A stretch of DNA of 5,502 bases. Origin: Flavobacteriaceae bacterium. GTDB lineage: Bacteria; Bacteroidota; Bacteroidia; Flavobacteriales; Flavobacteriaceae. Shown here in pieces: positions 1 through 5,502 of this stretch; positions within the stretch are counted from its first letter, which is position 1, and each line of letters opens with the position of its first letter. Both the position numbers and the translations under genes were made by a program. The stretch is taken from the NCBI GenBank assembly GCA_018662905.1, contig JABJFE010000032.1, positions 1 to 5,502 on the forward strand, written 5' to 3'. Under the pieces are notes generated by a model that did not search any database, was not told the DNA's origin, and saw nothing but the letters and a program-made list of their open reading frames with translations.

Positions 1-474
1 ATCGTTAATTAATGCTCTAGCGACAGCAACTCTTTGTTGTTCACCTCCCGAAAGCTGAGAAGGAAATTGATTAATTATATTTGAAAGACCTAGTGTTTCT
101 AAGAGATTTTTTGCCTTATTTATTGAAATACTTTTCTTTTCTCCTTTAATAATTGCTGGTATAATTACATTTTCTAAAGCAGTAAATTCCGGAAGAAGTT
201 CATGAAATTGAAATATAAATCCAATTTGAGTGTTTCTGAACTTAGATAGATTTGTATCATTTAAATTCAATACATCAATATCATTAATTTTAATTATTGA
301 ATCATTATTCTTATCAGGAACGTCAAGCGTGCTTATAAGATTTAGAAGAGTAGTTTTTCCAGCTCCCGATGGACCTATGATTGAAACAATTTCTCCTTTA
401 TTTATAACAAGGTTAATTTTATCTATAACTTTTTTATTATTGTAAGTTTTCGATATGTTTTTAACTAAAATCAT
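1..474 (-). CDS. lolD: Lipoprotein-releasing ABC transporter ATPase LolD (partial, C-terminus off the left edge)
   Basis: ATP-binding subunit expected to pair with a LolC/LolE-type membrane protein and release lipoproteins from the inner membrane to the periplasmic carrier LolA. I translated 158 codons from the ATG at 474 to the window edge with no stop. Visible are the Walker A motif GPSGAGKT (residues 34-41), the Q-loop Gln89 inside FQFHELLPEFTALENV (88-103), and the ABC signature LSGGEQQR (141-148). The FQFHxLLPEFTALENV segment is a hallmark of LolD rather than of other MacB-type ATPases. The family is about 220-230 residues long, so Walker B, D-loop and H-loop lie beyond the edge. The ATG follows the stop of the DUF5916 gene after one base, so the genes are probably co-transcribed. 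There is no Shine-Dalgarno motif; an A-rich tract sits just upstream. A related MacB-type ATPase is the main alternative. No LolC/E partner is visible here. Confidence 0.9.
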   Translation of the reverse strand, partial: MILVKNISKTYNNKKVIDKINLVINKGEIVSIIGPSGAGKTTLLNLISTLDVPDKNNDSIIKINDIDVLNLNDTNLSKFRNTQIGFIFQFHELLPEFTALENVIIPAIIKGEKKSISINKAKNLLETLGLSNIINQFPSQLSGGEQQRVAVARALIND

Positions 475-475
475 T

Positions 476-2932
476 CTAAACTTTTTTCTTTTTTAATAAA
501 TTAAAATCAATAAAGTAATTTATTCTTAACGAAAGTTGATGATTTATTGGTTTTTCAAATAATTCTTTTGTGCTTTTGTAGTAAGAAATACCTGATAAAT
601 TATCTTCATTAAAAATGTTGTTTCTGTAAAGAAATGTAATTTTACTTCCTGGTGCAAATTCCCAGTCATAACTTAAATCTAGATTCCATAGATTAAAATT
701 TGTATTAGGATCATAGTCAGAAGTGTTTTTATCTGAAACAGATCTATTCCCATCGGATTTTAGTTTAAAAAAGTCATCTTTGTAAAGTGCTGAACTCCAA
801 AATTGTCTAAGTTTTAAACTTAGTGATTTATAAGAATCGAAGTTGTAGTTTAATGAAATATTATTTTCAGTAAATTTCACTTTTCGATTACCAAAATATA
901 TATCGTCATTTTCATCAAAAACATATCCAATTTCGTTCTTACTTATTCCATTTGAAATGCCTAATTCAACTTTAAATTGGTTAGACAACCTGTATCCAGA
1001 GTAAAATTCAATTTCAGTTTCACTACTATCTTCGTTAAATTGCTCATTTACACCATAAGAATGTTCTATGCCTGATCCATAAACTAGTTTTTTTCTAGTA
1101 TCAGATCTGTAACTAAATTCTAATTCGTATTCAGCAGGTTGATATATAAAAAAATCTTCTTTTCTAGTTTCTTCAAAATCCTTGTATTTTGAAGTATAAT
1201 CAAAACTTGCTTTAATTTGCTCTAAGTTTAGAGAGATTGCTTCAATTCCTATTCTTGCTCCTCTTGATTTTAAAATTTTAGGAAAAAACCGACTTCTTTC
1301 ACTCATCCATAAATAGCCTTCTACTTTTTCGAACAGTTTCGATGGTTCAAATGTCATGTATTTAATTCTCGTCCAAAGTCTTTGATCATTTCTTAAATTA
1401 TAATAACCAAGATCATTTTGGTAATAATTAGAATCTACTCCATTCCATCCTATGTCAAATCTGAGACTTCCAGTTAATTCACTTAGGCTTATACCTCCTC
1501 TAAATCCTTTTATTTCAGAAAAGGACTTAGAATTGCTTTGGAATACGCTGGCATTAAAATTAAATTTTCTTTTATTATCAAATAAGTCAATTACTAATGC
1601 ACTGTTATTAGAATTATTAAAATCACTTCCTCTGTTAACATTAGTATTTAAAAATGAAAATGTAGAGTATTCATTTAAAGCTGTTTGACTTAGCGAAAGC
1701 ACATTGTAATTTGTTAATGGAGCTATTAGTTTATTTTTTATTTCTTGAGTGTTTAGGTTTTTGACATTAGCATAAGCTTTTTCAGTAATTGAATTAATTA
1801 TTCCAATGCTAAGTCCTGAATTTGTAGTTCCAGTCAATTTAATTGAATTAACAAGTTTTGCTTTAGTATCGTAACTTATTAATTCTTCATTGCCTTCAAT
1901 TAATTCATCCATGTTTAAATTAACATCATCACCAATTCTTCTACTGTAGAAAAAGTTTCCTCCTCTAAAGCCACCAGTATCTGCTTTTTTAAACAACTGA
2001 GACCCCTCAGTAAAAAAAGCTCTATTTTCATCAAATTTTTGCTCGAATGGGCTTAAGTTTAATTCTTTTTCATCAAAAGCAACTTGTCCAAAATCAGGTA
2101 TTAATGTGGCATCCAAAGTAAAATTATTACTGATTCCGTACTTTAAATCCATTCCTGCAGAATATCCACTTAATGGTCGATTGTTTTTATTTAAATCTAC
2201 AGAAGATTGTAAATAGGGATAGAAGAATAGACGGGTAGGAGGTGATATGTTTTTTAGTCCTTTTAATAGACCTAAAGATTCTCTAAATGTGGATGTCTTG
2301 GTATTAATATAATTCCATGTATAAAATTCACCAAATTCAATTATTCTTCTTGAAAATTGAATTCCCCACGATTGAATATCAGAAGACGGAAATCTAAGAG
2401 CGCTGTAAGGAATTTTCATTTCCATGTTCCACCCATTTTCATCAATTGAAACTTTAGCTTCAAAAACAGTATCAAAATTCCAATCCTCCTCAGAAAATTC
2501 ACCGGATGTGTAAGTATCGCCCAGTGTGCCGGCACTGGTAACCTGAAAACCTTGATCGTTTAAATTATCATCATTTGTATTAATACTAAGCCAAAAAGAT
2601 TCGGCATTCACTTCCCAAATATCATCTCTTTGACTGAACTCTCTTGGAAGTGAAGAAGGGTTAGGGTCATTGAATTTTCCAGCTATGTAAATTCCAGTAT
2701 CATCATAGCCTAAATAAATAAAAGACTCGTAACCTTCTCTTTCTTTCTGTCCATTATTAGGCATCCATCTTTCAAATCCTGTAGCAGCTTCTAGGTTTTT
2801 CCACTGAGAATCATTAATTATTCCATCAATTTTCGGCGGATTATCAAATCTGATGATTTCAATTTCTTTTCTATTTTGAGAATAATTAAATGTTACAAAT
2901 AATATAAAAAATATAATAGAAAACTTTTTCAT
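476..2932 (-). CDS. Secreted CBM9-like / DUF5916 outer-membrane protein
   Basis: Function unknown. Residues 1-18 form a signal peptide (MKK, a hydrophobic stretch FSIIFFILFVTF, then NYS-Q as likely cleavage site). Residues about 29-205 resemble the carbohydrate-binding family 9 like domain: KIDGIINDSQW (34-44), FIYLGYDD (71-78), and EMKIPYSALRF (171-181). The rest matches DUF5916, with the family signature around 273-314 (DATLIPDFGQVAFDEKELN, then FEQKF, ENRAFFTEG) and FFYSRRIG (327-334). The C-terminal half alternates polar and hydrophobic/aromatic residues in short runs, such as YELEFSYRS (602-610), ISLNYNF (692-698) and LSLRINYFIDF (800-810), suggesting a large outer-membrane beta-barrel. 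The length of 818 is usual for the family. CBM9-like folds bind sugars in some enzymes, but no catalytic domain is seen, so substrate is open. It ends in four lysines and valine, and lolD begins one base after its stop. A candidate promoter lies upstream at 2962-2993. Confidence 0.9.
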   Translation of the reverse strand: MKKFSIIFFILFVTFNYSQNRKEIEIIRFDNPPKIDGIINDSQWKNLEAATGFERWMPNNGQKEREGYESFIYLGYDDTGIYIAGKFNDPNPSSLPREFSQRDDIWEVNAESFWLSINTNDDNLNDQGFQVTSAGTLGDTYTSGEFSEEDWNFDTVFEAKVSIDENGWNMEMKIPYSALRFPSSDIQSWGIQFSRRIIEFGEFYTWNYINTKTSTFRESLGLLKGLKNISPPTRLFFYPYLQSSVDLNKNNRPLSGYSAGMDLKYGISNNFTLDATLIPDFGQVAFDEKELNLSPFEQKFDENRAFFTEGSQLFKKADTGGFRGGNFFYSRRIGDDVNLNMDELIEGNEELISYDTKAKLVNSIKLTGTTNSGLSIGIINSITEKAYANVKNLNTQEIKNKLIAPLTNYNVLSLSQTALNEYSTFSFLNTNVNRGSDFNNSNNSALVIDLFDNKRKFNFNASVFQSNSKSFSEIKGFRGGISLSELTGSLRFDIGWNGVDSNYYQNDLGYYNLRNDQRLWTRIKYMTFEPSKLFEKVEGYLWMSERSRFFPKILKSRGARIGIEAISLNLEQIKASFDYTSKYKDFEETRKEDFFIYQPAEYELEFSYRSDTRKKLVYGSGIEHSYGVNEQFNEDSSETEIEFYSGYRLSNQFKVELGISNGISKNEIGYVFDENDDIYFGNRKVKFTENNISLNYNFDSYKSLSLKLRQFWSSALYKDDFFKLKSDGNRSVSDKNTSDYDPNTNFNLWNLDLSYDWEFAPGSKITFLYRNNIFNEDNLSGISYYKSTKELFEKPINHQLSLRINYFIDFNLLKKKKV
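481..494 (-). promoter_or_regulatory. A-rich tract before the lolD start (likely translation initiation region)
   Basis: On the minus strand this reads A6-G-A6-G and ends six bases before the lolD ATG. It is coding sequence for the last lysines of the DUF5916 protein and at the same time the only candidate initiation signal for lolD. Bacteroidota genes generally lack Shine-Dalgarno motifs and prefer A-rich upstream sequence, so this position and composition fit. Whether it acts as such is inference. Confidence 0.4.
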
Positions 2933-2961
2933 TTTTTTTATTAAATAATTTAAAACGAATA

Positions 2962-2993
2962 CAAATTTAAACTAATTTTACAAATGAAAACAA
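2962..2993 (-). promoter_or_regulatory. Candidate Bacteroidota promoter for the DUF5916-lolD pair
   Basis: The minus strand carries TAAATTTG at 2969-2962, an exact match to the Bacteroidota -7 consensus TAnnTTTG. A TTG at 2993-2991 serves as the -33 element with a 21-base spacer, inside the usual 17-23 range. Transcription would start near 2955-2957, giving a leader of about 25 bases before the ATG at 2932. Both elements are short and AT-rich, so chance matches in this composition are possible; the position and the spacing are what support it. Confidence 0.45.
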
Positions 2994-3002
2994 TTAAATA
3001 AT

Positions 3003-3545
3003 ATGATTAAAACTTCAATTTTTGGTGGTGGTTGTTTTTGGTGCACTGAAGCTATTTTTAAAAAAATTAATGGAGTTAAGTCTGTATTGCCTGGTTATAT
3101 TGGTGGACATATTGTTAATCCTACATACGAACAAGTATGTACTGGAACAACAGGTCATTCTGAAGTAATTAAAATTGAATACGATTCTTCTGTTATTTCG
3201 TTTAATGACTTATTAGCTGTCTTTTTTTCAACTCATGACCCAACGACTCTAAATAGACAGGGTAATGATGTTGGAACCCAATACAGATCATCAATATTTA
3301 CCAATGATGAAGATGAAATTAAAATAATAGAAAGTTATATTTCAGAGTTAAATTTAAAAGGAACTTTTAAAAATGATATAGTAACAACAATTGAAGATAA
3401 TTCTGTTTTTTATTTAGCAGAAAATTATCATCATGACTATTTTAATTTAAATAGTAATGCTCCCTATTGTTCGTTTGTAATTGCTCCAAAAGTTAAGAAA
3501 TTAATGGACTCAAAAAGTTCTTTTATTAAAAAAATTAATCGTTAA
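3003..3545 (+). CDS. msrA: Peptide-methionine (S)-S-oxide reductase MsrA
   Basis: Reduces the S epimer of methionine sulfoxide, free or in proteins, with thioredoxin as usual reductant; a cytoplasmic repair enzyme since no signal peptide is present. The 180 residues hold one MsrA domain. The catalytic motif GCFWC is at 10-14 with Cys11 as the sulfoxide-attacking residue. By offset from the E. coli enzyme (C51, Y82, E94, D129, Y134), Tyr42, Glu54, Asp89 and Tyr94 are all in place. Other family blocks are GYIGG (31-35), THDPTTLNRQGNDVGTQYRS (78-97) and AENYHHDYF (139-147). Cys156 in APYC is the likely resolving cysteine; Cys14 and Cys46 are additional. There is no MsrB fusion. The start is the first ATG in frame after a 70-base divergent region; an upstream ATG at 2984 closes after five codons. 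It is a lone plus-strand gene and its last 11 bases overlap the convergent membrane-protein gene. Confidence 0.97.
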   Translation: MIKTSIFGGGCFWCTEAIFKKINGVKSVLPGYIGGHIVNPTYEQVCTGTTGHSEVIKIEYDSSVISFNDLLAVFFSTHDPTTLNRQGNDVGTQYRSSIFTNDEDEIKIIESYISELNLKGTFKNDIVTTIEDNSVFYLAENYHHDYFNLNSNAPYCSFVIAPKVKKLMDSKSSFIKKINR

Positions 3546-3888
3546 ATAAGATTCCAAAAGAAAGATATTTTATCATTTTTTTAGAAAAGATAATTGACAT
3601 TTTTAAAAAGAAATTATAATAGTATTTATTTATCTGAAATGTAAAAACACTTACAATTATACTTCCAAGAAGTCCAAAGAAGACTAGCATTAATTGATAT
3701 GCAGGAAATACAATTAATAATCTTATTGGCCAGTATAATAAAACATGAACATTATCTAACTCAAAATATGAGGTAATTGGACCAGATATTTTGGCAGCAG
3801 CAGAACCAGTGACAGCAAAAACAATTAAAATTATAATAACCTGAAAATTCGATTCAATTTCCCATTTATTCTTTAACTTTTCTAACAT
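3535..3888 (-). CDS. Small membrane protein, DUF6787-like
   Basis: A 117-residue protein of unknown function. It opens with a charged amphipathic segment (MLEKLKNKWEIES) followed by a hydrophobic helix (about 15-33, containing FAVTGSAAAK). A longer hydrophobic region (about 48-84), long enough for two helices, holds the YWPIRLLIVFPAYQ segment, and the tail is lysine-rich with FSKKMIKYLSFG (101-112). The N-terminal K-W, F-A-x-T-G-S and W-P-x-R-x-x-x-x-F-P-x-Y-Q features match my memory of the small Bacteroidota family DUF6787, sometimes mislabelled as a prolipoprotein diacylglyceryl transferase. No residues of that enzyme are evident. Its ATG abuts the serA stop codon directly (TAAATG), so it is almost certainly translated from the serC-serA transcript. 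Its last 11 bases lie antisense to the end of msrA. The family assignment is from recall and should be treated as moderate; the existence of the gene is well supported by the tight packing. Confidence 0.75.
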   Translation of the reverse strand: MLEKLKNKWEIESNFQVIIILIVFAVTGSAAAKISGPITSYFELDNVHVLLYWPIRLLIVFPAYQLMLVFFGLLGSIIVSVFTFQINKYYYNFFLKMSIIFSKKMIKYLSFGILFND

Positions 3889-4842
3889 TTATTTTAAAAT
3901 TTCTGCAATTTGTTGAGCTAATTCTATACCAATTCTATCTTGTGCTTCATTTGTTGCAGCTCCGATGTGGGGAGTTAAAGAAATTCTAGGATGCATTAAC
4001 AATTTAATTTCAGGTTTTGGTTCGTTTTCAAAAGTATCTAATCCTGCAAATGAAACTTTTCCAGAGTCTAATGCATTAACTAATTCAACTTCATTAACAA
4101 CACCACCTCTAGCAGCGTTTATTAAACCTACACCATCTTTCATTAATTCAAATTGATTTTTATCAATAACATAATTTTTTTGTGCTGGAACGTGTAAACT
4201 AATAAAATCTGAGTTTTTAAGAAGGTCGTCAAATTTCGATATTTTAATATCAATGTTAATCGATTTACCACCCATAAATTCTAATTCCAAAGTAGTATCA
4301 GATAAGAATTTATCATAAGCTAGAACATTCATTCCTGCTCCAATAGCAATTTTAGCAGTTTCTCTACCAATTCTTCCAAAACCAATAATTCCTAATGTTT
4401 TACCTCTAAGTTCAACTCCTTTTGCATAGGCTTTTTTTAATTTTTTAAAATTAGAATCTCCATCTAATGGCATTGAACGGTTAGATTCGTGGAGAAATCT
4501 TACTCCACTATACAGGTGAGCGAATACTAGTTCAGCAACTGATGATGAAGATGCAGCTGGTGTATTAATTACACTAATGTTTTTGCTTCTAGCATATTCA
4601 ACATCAATGTTGTCCATTCCAACACCACCTCGTCCAATAATTTTTAAACCTGGACATTTATCTATCAATTCTTTTCTCACTGTTGTTGCACTTCTAACCA
4701 GGATTACACTAATGTCTTCTTTATTAATGTAATTCTCTAATTGCTCTTGAGCAACATTTGTAGTAATAATATTGAAACCTGATTTTTTTAATTCTTCAAT
4801 TCCGGAGTTAGAAATACCATCGTTTGCTAAAACATTTATCAT
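3889..4842 (-). CDS. serA: D-3-phosphoglycerate dehydrogenase, short form (SerA-type D-2-hydroxyacid dehydrogenase)
   Basis: Oxidises 3-phosphoglycerate to 3-phosphohydroxypyruvate with NAD, the first step of serine synthesis. The 317 residues show the D-2-hydroxyacid dehydrogenase fold: substrate domain motif GRGGVGMDNID (70-80), NTPAASSSSVAEL (93-105), and the Rossmann motif GFGRIG (154-159) with Asp177 at the end of the second strand as the NAD-ribose ligand. The catalytic triad is complete: Arg245 in INAARGG, Glu274 in ENEP and His292 in TPHIGAAT, with the same Arg-to-Glu spacing of 29 residues as E. coli SerA (R240, E269). The protein ends at the last helix, so the C-terminal ACT domain used for serine feedback in E. 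coli (410 residues) is missing. It sits 12 bases after serC and directly before the DUF6787-like gene. Another hydroxyacid substrate is possible from sequence alone, but the serC neighbour makes the SerA role likely. Confidence 0.9.
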   Translation of the reverse strand: MINVLANDGISNSGIEELKKSGFNIITTNVAQEQLENYINKEDISVILVRSATTVRKELIDKCPGLKIIGRGGVGMDNIDVEYARSKNISVINTPAASSSSVAELVFAHLYSGVRFLHESNRSMPLDGDSNFKKLKKAYAKGVELRGKTLGIIGFGRIGRETAKIAIGAGMNVLAYDKFLSDTTLELEFMGGKSINIDIKISKFDDLLKNSDFISLHVPAQKNYVIDKNQFELMKDGVGLINAARGGVVNEVELVNALDSGKVSFAGLDTFENEPKPEIKLLMHPRISLTPHIGAATNEAQDRIGIELAQQIAEILK

Positions 4843-4854
4843 TATTTTTTAATT

Positions 4855-5502
4855 TTAAACTAGTTTATTAAGTTGATTCATTGCTTCAATTAAAACTTTA
4901 ACTGAGCTAATATCTAATGCATTATAAATTGAAGCTCTATAGCCACCAACAGATCTATGTCCATTGACTCCACTTATGTTGGCTTCCAAACATAAACGAT
5001 CGAAATGTTCCTTATGGTTTTGGTCATTAAGATTAAAGGTTACATTCATTAAACTTCTATCTTCTTTTTTTGCAAACCCATTAAAAAGATCATTTGAATC
5101 AATTGCGTTGTAAAGTAAATTTGCTTTCTCAATGTTTTTATCTTCGATTGCTTTAATCCCTCCGTTTTTAGAAAGCCACTCTAAAGTTAACATTGAAGTA
5201 TAAACAGCAAATACAGGAGGAGTATTAAACATACTGTCTTTATCAATATGTACTTTATAATCCAGCATTGAAGGAATAGTTCTTGAAACCTTTCCAAGTA
5301 TTTCTTCTTTAACTATAACTAAAGTAGTTCCTGCAGGCCCCATATTTTTTTGAGCTCCAGCATATATTAATGAAAATTTAGAAAAATCGATATCTCTTGA
5401 AAAAATATCAGAAGACATATCACATATTAAATTTGTATTAGTTTTTGGGAGCTCATGAAATTGAGTCCCGAAAATTGTGTTATTAGTGGTGATGTGTAAA
5501 TA
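4855..5502 (-). CDS. serC: Phosphoserine aminotransferase SerC (partial, N-terminus off the right edge)
   Basis: PLP enzyme that converts 3-phosphohydroxypyruvate and glutamate to O-phosphoserine and 2-oxoglutarate; family members can also serve pyridoxal phosphate synthesis. The first in-frame ATG is at 5418, but the frame stays open to the edge and the extra 28 codons read as SerC (NNTIFGTQFHELPKT), so that ATG is internal and the gene is larger. Counting visible residues from the edge, Asp28 (in ICDMSSDIFS) matches the cofactor-nitrogen ligand D174 of E. coli and Lys52 in YAGAQKNMGPAG matches the Schiff-base K198, with the same 24-residue spacing. NTPPVFAVY (93-101) and GHRSVGGYRASIYNA (181-195) are further family blocks. 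With 215 of about 355 residues visible, roughly 140 are missing. It is the most upstream visible gene of the serC-serA-DUF6787 operon; the promoter is outside the window. Confidence 0.96.
   Translation of the reverse strand, partial: YLHITTNNTIFGTQFHELPKTNTNLICDMSSDIFSRDIDFSKFSLIYAGAQKNMGPAGTTLVIVKEEILGKVSRTIPSMLDYKVHIDKDSMFNTPPVFAVYTSMLTLEWLSKNGGIKAIEDKNIEKANLLYNAIDSNDLFNGFAKKEDRSLMNVTFNLNDQNHKEHFDRLCLEANISGVNGHRSVGGYRASIYNALDISSVKVLIEAMNQLNKLV

Noticed and set aside
230..445. Plus-strand open frame of 71 codons
   Set aside because: It is antisense to the lolD coding region including Walker A, has no family resemblance, and is a by-product of the AT-rich coding sequence opposite.
1452..1688. 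Plus-strand open frame of 78 codons
   Set aside because: It lies wholly opposite the DUF5916 gene, its leucine-rich composition is what reverse reading of that barrel sequence would give, and no start signal is evident.
2973..2980. TAATTTTA as an msrA promoter box
   Set aside because: One mismatch to TAnnTTTG and no TTG 17-23 bases upstream on the plus strand.
2984..3001. Five-codon upstream ORF (MKTIK) ending one base before the msrA start
   Set aside because: Too short to support as a leader peptide; an ATG and a TAA this close are expected by chance in sequence this AT-rich.
3556..3582. A-rich arm, GATA-TTT-TATC stem and T7 run downstream of msrA as a possible intrinsic terminator
   Set aside because: The core stem is only four base pairs, nearly all A-T, with a mismatch next to it, and it lies inside the DUF6787-like coding sequence. 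It is too weak to list as a terminator.
3965..4156. Plus-strand open frame of 63 codons
   Set aside because: It is antisense to the catalytic region of serA, which is strongly conserved on the other strand.
1..5502. A defence, mobile or otherwise undescribed multi-gene system
   Set aside because: All recognisable genes are housekeeping or envelope functions in compact operons. I saw no transposase, integrase, direct-repeat array, toxin-antitoxin pair or unexplained intergenic block longer than 70 bases.

Overview
The window reads as an ordinary stretch of chromosome from an AT-rich member of the Bacteroidota, most likely a flavobacterium. The evidence is the strongly A/T-biased sequence and the lack of Shine-Dalgarno motifs before the genes. 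A large N-terminal CBM9-like/DUF5916 outer-membrane protein and a small DUF6787-type membrane protein point the same way. One start region also carries a good match to the Bacteroidota promoter (TTG, about 20 bases, TAnnTTTG). No mobile element, phage gene, CRISPR array, tRNA or rRNA was recognised.

Layout: (1) Bases 1-474, minus strand, are the N-terminal two thirds of an ABC transporter ATPase that matches LolD; it runs off the left edge. (2) Bases 476-2932, minus strand, are an 818-residue secreted CBM9-like/DUF5916 protein whose stop codon lies one base before the lolD start, so the two are probably co-transcribed. (3) A 70-base divergent intergenic region (2933-3002) carries a candidate promoter for that pair. 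(4) Bases 3003-3545, plus strand, are msrA, the only plus-strand gene; its 3' end overlaps the next gene by 11 bases. (5) Bases 3535-5502, minus strand, form a compact operon read from right to left: serC (its 5' end is beyond the right edge), then serA after 12 bases, then a small DUF6787-like membrane protein that starts directly after the serA stop codon.

Functionally, SerA and SerC are the first two steps of the phosphorylated pathway to L-serine (3-phosphoglycerate to 3-phosphohydroxypyruvate to O-phosphoserine). SerA is a short form with no C-terminal ACT domain. The phosphatase step (SerB) is not in the window. MsrA repairs oxidised methionine. LolD powers release of lipoproteins from the inner membrane, and its neighbour is a predicted outer-membrane barrel, so the left-hand pair shares an envelope theme. 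I did not find a convincing new system. The points most worth following are the tight couplings of two poorly characterised membrane proteins, DUF5916 with lolD and DUF6787 with serC-serA.
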